A stretch of DNA of 64,000 bases, taken from assembly GCF_007827795.1 (NCBI RefSeq), contig NZ_VITI01000010.1:62001-126000 (forward strand). Reading direction: 5' to 3'. The notes under the pieces are model-generated. The model was not told the DNA's origin. It was given only the letters and a program-made list of their open reading frames with translations, and did not search any database. Source of the stretch: Azospirillum brasilense (lineage in GTDB: Bacteria; Pseudomonadota; Alphaproteobacteria; Azospirillales; Azospirillaceae). Positions 43,490 through 52,714 of the stretch are shown piece by piece (positions within the stretch are counted from its first letter, which is position 1; the number at the start of each line of letters is the position of its first letter). Both the position numbers and the translations under genes were made by a program.

Positions 43490-44644
43490 CTACCTCTTCC
43501 AGGCGATCAGCCGCCGGGCCGCCTCGGCGATGGTCTCCTCCGAACCGGCGAAGCTGAAGCGCACGAAGCGGAGGCCGCGGGCCGGGTCGAAGTCGACGCC
43601 GGGGGTGCAGGCGATACCCGTCTCCGCCAGGATGCGCTTGCAGAAGGCCTCGCTGTCGTCGGTCATCTCCGTCACGTCGGCGTAGATGTAGAAGGCGCCG
43701 TCCGCCGGAGCCAGCTTGTCGAAGCCGGCCTTCGGCAGCTCCCTCAGCAGAAGCTCGCGGTTGCGGGCGTAGCGGGCGACATGGCCGTCCAGCTCGTCTG
43801 TACAGGCGAAGGCGGCGACCGCGGCGGCCTGCGACAGGCTGGGGGCGGAGATGAACAGGTTCTGGGCGAGGCATTCGACCGAACGGATCAGGTCGTCCGG
43901 CACGATCATCCAGCCGAGCCGCCAGCCGGTCATCGAGAAATATTTTGAGAAGCTGTTCACCACCAGCGCGCTCTCGCTGACCTCGGCGGCGGTGACGGCC
44001 TCCGGCCCGTAGGTCAGGCCGTGGTAGATCTCGTCGGAGACAAGGCGCACGCCCTTGGCGTCGCACCAGTTGGCGAGCGCGGTCAGCTCCTCGCGGCTCA
44101 GCATCGTGCCGGTCGGGTTGGCCGGGCTGGCGACGATCAGGCCCTGGATGGGCGGATCGAGCTGTTCCAGAAGCTCGATGGTCGGCTGGAAGCGGTGCTC
44201 CGGCCCGGTCGGCAGTTCCACCGGCTCGACTCCGATGGCGGTCAGCGTGTGGCGGTAGGCCGGGTAGCTGGGCGAGGCCATGGCCACCCGGTCGCCCGGA
44301 TCGAAGGCCGCCAGGAAGCCGAGCTGGAAGGCCCCCGAGGAGCCGGTGGTGACCACCACGCGCCGCTCCGGCACGTCGATCCCGTAACGGTCGCGGTACC
44401 AGCCGGCGATGGCCGCCCGCAGCGCCGGAATGCCCAGCGCCCCGGTGTAGCCCAGCACGTCGGCGTCGAGCATGCGGTGGGCGGCCTCCAGCACGCCCTT
44501 CGGCGCCCCGGTCGAGGGCTGCCCGACCTCCATGTGCAGGACCTCAAGGCCGGCGGCCTCGCGCTCGGCGGCGGCGCGCATCACTTCCATGACGAAGAAG
44601 GGCGGGATGGCGCCCCGTTTGGAGACTTTGGGTGCTTTGCTCAT
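43490..44644 (-). CDS. PLP-dependent aminotransferase (class I/II)
   Basis: A 384-residue fold-type I aminotransferase. It contains LGYTGALGIPALRAAIAGWY, TTGSSGAFQLGFLAAFDPGDRV, IVASPANPTGTML (binds PLP/substrate), LVSDEIYHGLTYG (Asp to PLP nitrogen), and NSFSKYFSMTGWRLGWMIVP in which the SFSK lysine forms the Schiff base. RFVRFSFAG near the end carries the carboxylate-binding Arg. Substrate unknown; similar proteins are annotated as aspartate/aromatic or alanine aminotransferases. Confidence 0.9.
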   Translation of the reverse strand: MSKAPKVSKRGAIPPFFVMEVMRAAAEREAAGLEVLHMEVGQPSTGAPKGVLEAAHRMLDADVLGYTGALGIPALRAAIAGWYRDRYGIDVPERRVVVTTGSSGAFQLGFLAAFDPGDRVAMASPSYPAYRHTLTAIGVEPVELPTGPEHRFQPTIELLEQLDPPIQGLIVASPANPTGTMLSREELTALANWCDAKGVRLVSDEIYHGLTYGPEAVTAAEVSESALVVNSFSKYFSMTGWRLGWMIVPDDLIRSVECLAQNLFISAPSLSQAAAVAAFACTDELDGHVARYARNRELLLRELPKAGFDKLAPADGAFYIYADVTEMTDDSEAFCKRILAETGIACTPGVDFDPARGLRFVRFSFAGSEETIAEAARRLIAWKR

Positions 44645-44663
44645 GATTCCAGACTTTTGTGCG

Positions 44664-45998
44664 TCAACGCTCGGTTTCGACCAGCATGCCCAGGGCGTGG
44701 GCGCGCGGGTCGGCGGCGACCTGGCATTCCTTCCAGCCGCTCTCCATCGAGGTCTGGCAGGTGACGAAGGTGGTCCGGCCCGGCCCGTTCGTGGCGCGGC
44801 TGACCCGGATGGCGGCGCCCGGCTCCTTGTCGAGCGCGGCGGGCAGGGCGGCGGTCAGCAGCGCGGCGGGCGCGGCGGCGGGGCCGTCGTTGCCGGCGGC
44901 GCTGGCCGCCCCGGCGAACTGGGTGCGTCCGACAATGGCGTTGGTGAGCAGGGCGGGCGCGCCGAAGCCGGCGCCGTCCACCCCGCGGGCGGCCAGCAGG
45001 CCGGTGCCCGGCACCATGCGGCCGCTGCCGAAGGGCGCCCCCATGGTGAAGGAGCAGGCGACCCCGTTCTCCTCATGGTCGATCACGACGAGGCCGGCGC
45101 CGGGCGCGGAGGCGCCGCTGCCGGTGGCGCCCAGCGCCTGGGCCACGCGGGCCGCCCGCTGGTCGGACGGCAGGCCGGCGGCGGCGTTCCAGGCGGCGGT
45201 CAGCGCGGCGCCGTTGTCGGTCTCGGGAAGCTGGGCGAAATGCATCGACACGATGCCCAGCGGAATGGCCGCAGTGCCGGTCCAGCGCGGCTGGAAACCG
45301 CGGACGGTCGCCGGATCAATGGCGGCGGCCTGGGCCACCGCGCCGCCCAGCGGCCCGCCATACATCGCGGCGATGCCGCTGCGGCGCACCTGCGACAGGG
45401 TGGCGGCCAGCTCCGGCTGGCTCAGCGGCGCGCCCTCGGCCAGCGGCGCGCCGCTGGGCAGGAAGACGCGGCGCGCCTCCGGATCGGCGGCCAAGCGGGC
45501 GCCGGAGTCGGCGAGGTCGCGGGCCAGCGCCCGGCTGACCGGGGTGGAGCGGGCGAGCTGCTCCGCCAGGACCACGGTCTGCTCCCAGCGCATCGCCCCC
45601 GTTGCGGCCTGGAGCGCGTAGACGCCGCGCAGGAAGCCGGGCAGGGCGGCCCCACCGGTGCCGGCGGGTCGGGGCAGGAAGTCGAGCGTGCGGGTTTCCT
45701 TCCTCGCCGCGTCGAACACCACGCAGACGCCGCCGCCGGTCATCCCGACGCGCGACGGCAGGGTGACGGCCATCGCCATCGCCATGGCGGTGGCGGCGTC
45801 GCCGGCCTTGCCGCCCTGGGCGATGATGTCGCGCCCGATCTCCGCCGCGCGCGGCTCGTCCGCCGCGACGAAGCTCTGGGCCGGGGCGCCCGTGCGGTAT
45901 TTCGTGTTGACGCAACCGCCCACCAGCGATGCGGCTATGGCAATCGCGCCCAACCCTTGCCAGATTCGGCGGGTGGAATGGGGCGCCCGGACCGGCAT
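44664..45998 (-). CDS. Degenerate gamma-glutamyltransferase-like lipoprotein
   Basis: A 444-residue protein with a lipoprotein signal (GLGAIAIAASLVGGC, Cys29). The mature part follows gamma-glutamyltranspeptidase: AAEIGRDIIAQGGKAGDAATAMAMAMAVTLPSRVGMTGGGVCVVF, then the FGSGRMVPGTGLLAARG region of the small subunit. The autoprocessing TTHxS motif, which supplies the catalytic Thr, is replaced by GAGLVVID, so neither self-cleavage nor transferase activity is expected. At 444 residues it is also shorter than typical enzymes (about 570). The start is read in frame at ATG 45998, only 43 bp from the divergent M48 protease start. A structural or binding role is the likeliest interpretation. Confidence 0.75.
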   Translation of the reverse strand: MPVRAPHSTRRIWQGLGAIAIAASLVGGCVNTKYRTGAPAQSFVAADEPRAAEIGRDIIAQGGKAGDAATAMAMAMAVTLPSRVGMTGGGVCVVFDAARKETRTLDFLPRPAGTGGAALPGFLRGVYALQAATGAMRWEQTVVLAEQLARSTPVSRALARDLADSGARLAADPEARRVFLPSGAPLAEGAPLSQPELAATLSQVRRSGIAAMYGGPLGGAVAQAAAIDPATVRGFQPRWTGTAAIPLGIVSMHFAQLPETDNGAALTAAWNAAAGLPSDQRAARVAQALGATGSGASAPGAGLVVIDHEENGVACSFTMGAPFGSGRMVPGTGLLAARGVDGAGFGAPALLTNAIVGRTQFAGAASAAGNDGPAAAPAALLTAALPAALDKEPGAAIRVSRATNGPGRTTFVTCQTSMESGWKECQVAADPRAHALGMLVETER

Positions 45999-46041
45999 CT
46001 TGACCGGCTGCCCGGTGCCCCGGTGTGCGGAGGAAGAAACG

Positions 46042-47394
46042 GTGCGCAAGCCCAGCAGGCTGGTTTCGGTCATCGCCATGTTTGCCGTGATGGTTCTGTC
46101 GTGGTCGCCGCCCGCGGGCGCGCAGCGGCGCCAGGAGATGCAGTTCCTGAGCGACGCCGAGACGGAACATATCATCCGCGACATGGCGCGGCCAATCTTC
46201 CAGGCCGCCGGCATTGATCCGGACGTGGTGAACATCGTCCTGGTCAACGACAACACCATGAACGCCTTCGTCGCGGGCGGGCAGAACATCTTCCTGCACA
46301 CCGGCCTATTGCTCGGGCTGGAGGACGCCGGCCAGCTGATCGGCGTAATCGCCCACGAGACCGGCCACATCGCCGGCGGCCATCTGGTCCGCGGGTCGGA
46401 GGCGATGGAGAACGCCTTCCTGTCCTCGCTGATCGGCATGGGCATCGGCATCGTCGGCGGCATCGCCGCGGGCAACGCCGGGGCCGGTGCCGCGGGTGTC
46501 ATGCTGGGCCAGCATCTGGCGGAGCGCAACTTCCTGTCCTTCTCGCGCAGCCAGGAGTCCTCGGCCGACCAGGCGGGCCTGTCCTATATGGAGCAGTCCG
46601 GCATCTCGGCGGAGGGGCTGGTCACCTTCCTGGAGAAGCTGGGCGCCGCCGACGATCCGCTGCTGGTGGACCGCGACGCCGGCTACCGCCGCACCCACCC
46701 GCTGACCCGCGAGCGCATCGAGACGGTGCGCAATTTCGTGGAGCGGTCGCGCGCCGGCAAGAAGCCGGTGCCGGCGCAGTGGAACGAGGAGTTCCGCCGC
46801 ATCCAGGCCAAGCTCTACGCCTATCTTGACCCCAACGGGGCGCTGCGCCGCTACAAGGCGGACGATCCGTCCTTCGTGGCGCGCTACGGCCGGGCCTACG
46901 CCTACTTCCGGCGCGGCGAGGTCCGGCAGGCCCTGCCGCTGGTCGACGGGCTGATCGCCCAGGAGCCGAGGAACGCCTTCCTCTATGAGATGAAGGGCGA
47001 CCTGATGCTGCAGAACGGGCGGGCGGTGGACGCCGCCGCCCCCTACCGCAAGGCGATCGAGCTGGAGCCGGACGCCGGCAGCATCCGCGTCTCGCTGGCC
47101 CATTCGCTGATGGAGCAGAACGACGGCCGGCTGGCCGACGAGGCGCTGCGCAACCTTCAGGTGGCGTCCAAGACCCAGGCGCAGTCCGCCTTCCTGTGGC
47201 GGCTGATGGCCCAGGCCTGGAGCATGAAGGGCAACGCCGGCATGGTCGCCTACGCCACCGCCGAGGAGGCCTTCGCCCGCGGCGACAAGCCGATGGCCCG
47301 TTTCCAGGCGGAGCGGGCGGAGAAGCTGCTGCCCGCCGGTTCCCCCGGCTGGCTGCGCGCCCAGGACATCCGCGGGCAGGCGGGTGGCAAGTGA
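46042..47394 (+). CDS. Exported M48 metalloprotease with TPR region, BepA-like
   Basis: A 450-residue protein with a signal peptide ending GAQ (residue 28). The zinc protease motif is AHETGHIAGGHLV (His105, Glu106, His109), with the downstream Glu in SRSQESSADQAG. After a HPLTRERIE junction, TPR-like repeats (340-450) follow: YFRRGEVRQALPLVDGL, KGDLMLQNGRAVDAAAPYRKAIELEPDAG. The arrangement is that of BepA/YfgC, which checks outer-membrane protein assembly in the periplasm. GTG 46042 is chosen because GGAGG lies eight bases upstream. Confidence 0.9.
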   Translation: MRKPSRLVSVIAMFAVMVLSWSPPAGAQRRQEMQFLSDAETEHIIRDMARPIFQAAGIDPDVVNIVLVNDNTMNAFVAGGQNIFLHTGLLLGLEDAGQLIGVIAHETGHIAGGHLVRGSEAMENAFLSSLIGMGIGIVGGIAAGNAGAGAAGVMLGQHLAERNFLSFSRSQESSADQAGLSYMEQSGISAEGLVTFLEKLGAADDPLLVDRDAGYRRTHPLTRERIETVRNFVERSRAGKKPVPAQWNEEFRRIQAKLYAYLDPNGALRRYKADDPSFVARYGRAYAYFRRGEVRQALPLVDGLIAQEPRNAFLYEMKGDLMLQNGRAVDAAAPYRKAIELEPDAGSIRVSLAHSLMEQNDGRLADEALRNLQVASKTQAQSAFLWRLMAQAWSMKGNAGMVAYATAEEAFARGDKPMARFQAERAEKLLPAGSPGWLRAQDIRGQAGGK

Positions 47395-47501
47395 GCGTCC
47401 TCCGTTCGCGCGGCGCACAGCCGTCTTGCCTGACCCCGCCGTCCCGGTCCACAGTATCGCCCCGATTCGCGCCGTTTTGGCTCCCCACGAGAGAGTTTGT
47501 C

Positions 47502-48257
47502 ATGACCCGCTTCCGCCCCGCCGCCCTGGCGCTCGCCGCCGCGCTGGCCCTTCCGACGGGGCTGCTGGCCCCCGCCCTCCAGGCGCAGAGCCCGATGGAC
47601 GACGCGCAGCGCAAGGCCGTCGAGGAGGTGGTGCGCGACTACATCCTCAAGAATCCGGAAATCATCCTGGAGGCCGTGGACTCGCTCCAGAAGCGCCAGA
47701 AGATGGCCGAGGAGCAGAAGGCCAAGGCGGCGCTGGCCGACAACAAGGCAGCGCTGTTCCAGAACCCCGCCGATCCGGTCGCCGGCAACCCCAAGGGCGA
47801 CGTGACGGTGGTCGAGTTCTTCGACTACCAGTGCGGATACTGCAAGGCCGTGCAGGCTGACACCGAGCGCCTGATCAAGGACGACGGCAAGCTGCGCTTC
47901 GTCTTCAAGGAGTTCCCGATCCTCAGCCCGGCCTCGCTGAGCGCGGCCAAGGCGGCCCTGGCGTCGCGCGGGCAGGGCAAGTATCTGGAATTCCACAACG
48001 CCCTGATGGCCCACCGCGGCCAGCTCGACGACGAGGTTATCCAGCGGCTGGCCAAGTCGGTCGGGCTCGACACCGACAAGCTGAAGAAGGACATGAACAG
48101 CCCCGAGGTGCTGAAGGTCATCGCGGCCAACCAGGCGCTGGCCGAGGAGCTGGGCATCCGCGGCACCCCGGCCTTCGTCATCGGCGACGAGCTGGTCCCC
48201 GGCGCCATCAAGCTGGACCAGATGAAGGAACTCGTCGCCGCGGCCCGCAAGGGCTGA
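47502..48257 (+). CDS. DsbA-family thiol oxidoreductase (ScsC-like)
   Basis: A 251-residue periplasmic protein with a signal peptide ending LQA (residue 28). An N-terminal helical extension (MDDAQRKAVEEVVRDYILKNPEIILEAVDSLQKR) resembles the oligomerisation arm of ScsC-like isomerases. The thioredoxin fold has FFDYQCGYCKAV (Cys111, Cys114) and the cis-proline loop RGTPAFVIGD. It probably isomerises or oxidises disulfides in exported proteins. No scsB/dsbD partner is in the window. It follows the M48 protease by 107 bp. Confidence 0.9.
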   Translation: MTRFRPAALALAAALALPTGLLAPALQAQSPMDDAQRKAVEEVVRDYILKNPEIILEAVDSLQKRQKMAEEQKAKAALADNKAALFQNPADPVAGNPKGDVTVVEFFDYQCGYCKAVQADTERLIKDDGKLRFVFKEFPILSPASLSAAKAALASRGQGKYLEFHNALMAHRGQLDDEVIQRLAKSVGLDTDKLKKDMNSPEVLKVIAANQALAEELGIRGTPAFVIGDELVPGAIKLDQMKELVAAARKG

Positions 48258-48277
48258 GGCTGGCACGGGAATTGACG

Positions 48278-48889
48278 ATGACCAAGCCGACCACCGTCGT
48301 CTTCGACATCGGCCAGGTGCTCATCGAATGGGACCCGCGGCATCTCTACCGCGAACTGTTCGACGGGTACGAGGACCTGATGGAGGACTTCCTCGACAAC
48401 GTCTGCACACCCGCCTGGAACCTGGAGCAGGATCGCGGCCGCCCGTGGGACGAGGCGGTCGCCCTTCTGACCGCCGAGTTCCCCGATTGCCGCGAGCTGA
48501 TCCGCGCCTATCACGAGCGGTGGGAGGAGATGGTGCCCGGCCCCGTCGCCGGAACTCCGGAGATCCTCACGGAGCTGAAGCAGCGCGGGACGCCGCTCTA
48601 CTCCATCACCAATTTCTCATCGGACAAGCTGGCGCTGACCCGCCAGCGCTTCGATTTCCTGACCCTGTTCGACGGTGTGATCGTGTCCGGCGACGAGAGG
48701 CTGGTGAAGCCGGACCCGGCGATCTTCCAGCTTCTGCTGGATCGCTACGGTCTGCGGGCCGCGGACTGCTTTTTCATCGACGACAGCCCCGCCAACGTCG
48801 AGGCCGCCCGCGACCTCGGCATGACGGCGCATCGTTTCTCCGGCGCCGCCAGCCTGCGCACCGAACTGGAGGAGCTGGGGCTGCTGTAG
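48278..48889 (+). CDS. HAD-family hydrolase, YihX-like
   Basis: A 203-residue HAD phosphatase-like protein. Motif I is VVFDIGQVLIEWD: the nucleophile Asp10 is present, but the general-acid Asp two residues later is Gly12, as in YihX, epoxide-hydrolase N-domains and haloacid dehalogenase relatives. Motif II is SITNFSSD (Thr/Asn), the Lys is in RLVKPDPAIF, and motif IV is CFFIDDSPANVEAA. Substrate unknown. The start is ATG 48278, 20 bp after the DsbA-like gene. Confidence 0.87.
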   Translation: MTKPTTVVFDIGQVLIEWDPRHLYRELFDGYEDLMEDFLDNVCTPAWNLEQDRGRPWDEAVALLTAEFPDCRELIRAYHERWEEMVPGPVAGTPEILTELKQRGTPLYSITNFSSDKLALTRQRFDFLTLFDGVIVSGDERLVKPDPAIFQLLLDRYGLRAADCFFIDDSPANVEAARDLGMTAHRFSGAASLRTELEELGLL

Positions 48890-48901
48890 CCCCAGCCTTC
48901 T

Positions 48902-49465
48902 TCAAGCCGCGTCGCCTGGATAGCGGATTGTGACGACCTCGATCTGCTCCAGCCCGGCGGGGGTGCGCAGGTCCACCACGTCGCCCTCCTGCGCCTTCAG
49001 CAAGGCGCGGGCGATGGGCGAAATCCAACTCACATGGGCGCGGTCCATGTCCACCTCGTCGGCGCCGACGATGGTGATGGTGTTCTCCGTCCCATCCTCC
49101 CGCGCGTAGGTGACGGTGGCGCCAAAGAACACGCGGTCGCGGTTCTTCTGGAGCCTGGAATCGACCACCTCCGCCGATTCCAGGCGCTTGGTCAGGAAGC
49201 GGATGCGCCGGTCGATCTCACGCAGGCGCTTCTTGCCGTAGATGTAATCACCGTTTTCCGAGCGGTCGCCGTTGCCGGCGGCCCAGGACACCACCTCGAC
49301 CACCTTCGGGCGTTCGACGCGCAGCAGGGAGCGCAGCTCCTCCTGCATGCGCTGGAAGCCTTCGGGCGTCATGTAGTTCTTCACGCCCTTGGGCAAGGGT
49401 TTGGGATCGTCGGCCTCGTCGTCGTCGCCGGCGGAGTCGTTTTCCCGGGTGAAGGCCTTGCTCAT
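48902..49465 (-). CDS. greB: Transcript cleavage factor GreB
   Basis: A 187-residue RNA polymerase-binding factor. An acidic N-terminal extension of about 25 residues (NDSAGDDDEADD) precedes the coiled coil, which has EELRSLLRVERPKVVEVVSWAAGNGDRSENGDYIYGKKRLREIDRRI with the catalytic acidic pair at the tip (D, E in GDRSENGDY). The C-terminal FKBP-like domain (ITIVGADEVDMDRAHVSWISPIARALL) follows. It stimulates cleavage of backtracked transcripts. It lies downstream of rne and is separated from it by a terminator. Confidence 0.94.
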   Translation of the reverse strand: MSKAFTRENDSAGDDDEADDPKPLPKGVKNYMTPEGFQRMQEELRSLLRVERPKVVEVVSWAAGNGDRSENGDYIYGKKRLREIDRRIRFLTKRLESAEVVDSRLQKNRDRVFFGATVTYAREDGTENTITIVGADEVDMDRAHVSWISPIARALLKAQEGDVVDLRTPAGLEQIEVVTIRYPGDAA

Positions 49466-49490
49466 GGTCGGGACCCTTCGCGGTTTCAGG

Positions 49491-49518
49491 AAAAGGAAAA
49501 GGCGCCTCGCGGCGCCTT
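49491..49518 (-). terminator. Terminator downstream of rne
   Basis: AAGGCGCC (49499-49506) and GGCGCCTT (49511-49518) pair around TCGC. On the minus strand the stem continues into TTTTCCTTTT. It is 29 bp after the rne stop and 26 bp before the greB start. Confidence 0.85.
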
Positions 49519-49546
49519 CTCCAGTCTGCTCGGCGATGAAACGCGC

Positions 49547-52500
49547 TTAGCGGTTCCACCAGCCCCGGCGCGCCTTGGCCCCCGGAGCGGGGTTTGCGCT
49601 GGCCGGTTCAGCCGCCGGTTCGTTGACCGGGGCCGCGGGCGCCTCGTTGACCGGGGCCGCAGCCGGCGCCGCCTCGGCGGGGGCGTCCGCCGCGGTCTTG
49701 CGCTTGCGCGCCGGACGCTTCTTCGGCTCCTCGGCGACCGGGGCCGCAACCGGGGCCGGAGCGGGCGCCGCCTCGGCGGGAGCGTCCGCCGCGGTCTTGC
49801 GCTTGCGCGCCGGGCGCTTCTTCGGCTCCTCGGCGACCGGGGCCGCAGCAACCGGGGCCGGAGCGGCCTCGACAGCCTCGGCCTTCGCCTTGCGGCTGCG
49901 CGACGGCTTGGCCGGCGCCTGGGCGGCCGCTTCGTCCGAAGCTTTGGCCGCGACGGCCTGGGGGGCAGCCTTCGGGGTGGCCTTGGCGCTCTTCGCGGCG
50001 CGCTTCGGCTTGGCGGGGGCCGCTTCCGGCTCCGCCGTCACCGCCTCGGCAGCTTCCGCGGCGGTTGCCTTGGCGCGGCCACGACGCGGCTTGCGGGCCG
50101 GAGCCTCCTCCGCCACCGGGGCGACAGGCGCCGCGGACGGAATCTCCGCGGCGGTGTCCGCCGTGGTTTCCGGAGCGGACTCGGCGGCCACCGCGCTGGT
50201 CAGGACCCAGTCGAACTCGACCGGTTCCATGTCCGCCGGCAGTTCCGGCGGATTGACGGCGCGGCCGGCCTCGACGGCGGTCGGGAAGGGTTCGGCCTCC
50301 GCCTCGCCCTCGGCGCCGTCGGAGGGCATGCCCTCGCCGGCTTCCAGCCCCTCGCGCTGGCGGGACCGCCGGCGACCACCGCGCTTGCCGCGGCGGCGCT
50401 TCTTGCGCTCGCCATTGGCGTCACCGTTGGTCTCGAACCCGTCGGTGCCGTCTTCCGCCTCGGACGCCGCCAGATCGGCGTCCTCGTCCTCGTCGTCCCC
50501 GTCCTCGATGTGGGCGGGGCCGACATCGACGTCGTTGATGACGAACTCCGGAGCCTCGATCTGGGCGCGCTCGATCGCTTCCTCGTCGATCGCCGTCTCG
50601 TCGGCATCGGCGGCATCGGCTTCGAGTTCTTCACCCTCGGCCGCCTCGTCGGCCGCTTCGGCGGACTCGCCGAACGGCGCGCGGCCATCCTCGCGGTCAC
50701 GCCCACGGCCGCGGCGGCGGCGGCGGCGGCGGCGGCGGTCGCCCTCGCTCTCCCCGGCGGCGTCGGCGCGTTCCGTCACCTCGGCCTCGACGGCCTCCAC
50801 GACGGGCGCCTCCTCCTCGGCCTCCTCGGCTTCGGCGGCCAGGATGCGGTCGGTCTCGGCCAGGGCGCGCTCGGCGCTGACCAGCGGCACATCGTCTTCC
50901 GGGGTGCGGGCCTTCACGCGCTCAAGGCGCAGATCCGGCGCGATCAGCGTGTCGTCGGCCTGGACCATGACACGGAACCGGTAGCGGTCCTCGATCTTGG
51001 TCAGCTCGCCGCGCTTCTGGTTGAGGATGTAGAGCGCGATGCGTGTCGGCACGAAGACGGTGATCTCCGACGACCGCTTGCGGATGCCCTCCTCCTCGAT
51101 GGCGCGCAGCACGTGCAGCGAGGCGGACTCCACCGAGCGGATGACGCCGGTGCCGGAGCAGTGCGGGCAGCGCTCGAAGTTGGTTTCCAGCAGCGACGGG
51201 CGCAGGCGCTGGCGCGACAGCTCCAGCAGGCCGAAGGCGGAGATGCGGCCGAGCTGGATGCGAGCCCGGTCGTTCTTCATCGCCTCCTTCAGGCGGCGCT
51301 CCACCGCAGCGTTGTTGCGGGGCTCCTCCATGTCGATGAAATCGATCACGATGAGGCCGGCGAGGTCGCGCAGGCGAAGCTGGCGCGCCACCTCGTCGGC
51401 GGCTTCGAGGTTGGTCTTGTAGGCCGTTTCCTCGATGTTGCGCTCGCGCGTCGACTTGCCCGAGTTGACGTCGATGGAAACCAGCGCCTCGGTCGGGTTG
51501 ATGACGATGTAGCCGCCGGAGCGGAGCTGCACGACCGGGCTGTGGATCGCGTCGATCTGCGTTTCCACCTGATAGCGGTGGAACAGCGGGATCGTGTCGT
51601 CCTGGTACTGCATGACGCGCTTGGTGTGGCTCGGCATCATCATGCGCATGAAGTCGCGCGCGGTGTTGAAGCCGGCGCTGCCCTCCACCCAGATCTCGTC
51701 GATGTCGTCGGTGTAGAGATCGCGGATCGAGCGCTTGATGAGGTTCGCCTCCTCATAGATGAGGCAGGGCGCGGAGGACTTCAGCGTCTGGACGCGGATG
51801 TCGTCCCACAGGCGCAGCAGATATTCGAGGTCGCGCTTGATCTCCTGCTTGGAGCGCTCCAGCCCCGCGGTGCGCAGGATGACCGCCATGCCTTCCGGAA
51901 TGTCGAGATCGGACAGGATCTCCTTCAGGCGCTTGCGGTCGGCGGGGTTGGTGATCTTGCGGGAGATCCCGCCGCCGCGGCCCGTGTTGGGCATCAGCAC
52001 GCAGTAGCGGCCCGGCAGCGACAGGTAGGTGGTCAGCGCCGCGCCCTTGTTGCCGCGCTCCTCCTTGGTCACCTGGACCAGCATGACCTGCCGGCGCTTG
52101 ATGACTTCCTGGATCTTGTAGCTGCGCAGCGGGCGGGCGCGGCGGCGGTGGGCCTCCTCGACCTCGTCCCCGCCGATGACGTCCGGGCTTTCGGCCTGGG
52201 CGGCGCCTTCCGGAGCCTCATCCGAATCCGCGGCCTCGTCCGAACCGCCATCCGAACCGGCGTCCGTGGCGAAGGCCGGGACGTCGCCCTCGAAACCGTC
52301 GCCCTCGGCCTCCGCGTAGGAGCCGGGCATGGGGGAGACTTCCTCCTCCACCTGCTCCGGGCGGATCGGCTCGGCCATCACGGCGCCGTCGGCGGCGGCC
52401 TCGGCGCGGGCCTCGGCCTGCTCCTCCAACCGGCGTTCCTCGGCCAGCAGGGCCTCACGGTCGGCGATCGGGATGCGGTAATAGTCGGGATGGATTTCCG

Positions 52501-52714
52501 AGAAGGCCAGGAAGCCGTGCCGGTTCCCGCCATATTCCACGAAGGCCGCCTGGAGCGACGGCTCGACCCGGGTCACCTTGGCAAGGTAGATGTTGCCCTT
52601 GAGTTGCTTCCGGGTGGCGATTTCGAAGTCGAGGTCTTCGAGTCTGTTCCCATTGACCACGGCAACCCGGGTTTCCTCCGGGTGCGTGGCGTCCACCAGC
52701 ATGCGCTTGGCCAT
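49547..52714 (-). CDS. rne: Ribonuclease E
   Basis: A 1055-residue endoribonuclease and degradosome scaffold. The S1 domain starts near 37 (KGNIYLAKVTRVEPSLQAAFVEYGGNRHGFLAF) and is interrupted by an acidic insertion of about 100 residues (95-195), usual in alphaproteobacteria. The DNase I-like subdomain carries the Mg-binding Asp415 (VSIDVNSG) and Asp458 (VIDFIDM), spaced 43 residues as in E. coli. The Zn-link is CPHC (516-519). The C-terminal 450 residues are disordered, with an Arg/Lys-rich block and a duplicated 33-residue unit. The natural start is ATG 52714. A long leader is probable. Confidence 0.95.
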   Translation of the reverse strand: MAKRMLVDATHPEETRVAVVNGNRLEDLDFEIATRKQLKGNIYLAKVTRVEPSLQAAFVEYGGNRHGFLAFSEIHPDYYRIPIADREALLAEERRLEEQAEARAEAAADGAVMAEPIRPEQVEEEVSPMPGSYAEAEGDGFEGDVPAFATDAGSDGGSDEAADSDEAPEGAAQAESPDVIGGDEVEEAHRRRARPLRSYKIQEVIKRRQVMLVQVTKEERGNKGAALTTYLSLPGRYCVLMPNTGRGGGISRKITNPADRKRLKEILSDLDIPEGMAVILRTAGLERSKQEIKRDLEYLLRLWDDIRVQTLKSSAPCLIYEEANLIKRSIRDLYTDDIDEIWVEGSAGFNTARDFMRMMMPSHTKRVMQYQDDTIPLFHRYQVETQIDAIHSPVVQLRSGGYIVINPTEALVSIDVNSGKSTRERNIEETAYKTNLEAADEVARQLRLRDLAGLIVIDFIDMEEPRNNAAVERRLKEAMKNDRARIQLGRISAFGLLELSRQRLRPSLLETNFERCPHCSGTGVIRSVESASLHVLRAIEEEGIRKRSSEITVFVPTRIALYILNQKRGELTKIEDRYRFRVMVQADDTLIAPDLRLERVKARTPEDDVPLVSAERALAETDRILAAEAEEAEEEAPVVEAVEAEVTERADAAGESEGDRRRRRRRRRGRGRDREDGRAPFGESAEAADEAAEGEELEADAADADETAIDEEAIERAQIEAPEFVINDVDVGPAHIEDGDDEDEDADLAASEAEDGTDGFETNGDANGERKKRRRGKRGGRRRSRQREGLEAGEGMPSDGAEGEAEAEPFPTAVEAGRAVNPPELPADMEPVEFDWVLTSAVAAESAPETTADTAAEIPSAAPVAPVAEEAPARKPRRGRAKATAAEAAEAVTAEPEAAPAKPKRAAKSAKATPKAAPQAVAAKASDEAAAQAPAKPSRSRKAKAEAVEAAPAPVAAAPVAEEPKKRPARKRKTAADAPAEAAPAPAPVAAPVAEEPKKRPARKRKTAADAPAEAAPAAAPVNEAPAAPVNEPAAEPASANPAPGAKARRGWWNR
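49683..49880 (-). repeat. 99-bp tandem duplication inside rne
   Basis: The unit encoding EEPKKRPARKRKTAADAPAE plus a Pro/Ala linker appears twice with a period of 99 bp (33 residues) in the disordered tail of RNase E. Endpoints are approximate. Confidence 0.8.

Noticed and set aside
46002..46041. Large promoter region between the degenerate GGT and the M48 protease
   Set aside because: The start codons are only 43 bp apart, so at least one promoter must lie inside the neighbouring coding sequence; I could not identify it.
48278..48889. HAD protein as a pseudoenzyme because the second Asp is Gly
   Set aside because: Active YihX and haloacid dehalogenase relatives use the same DxG form.
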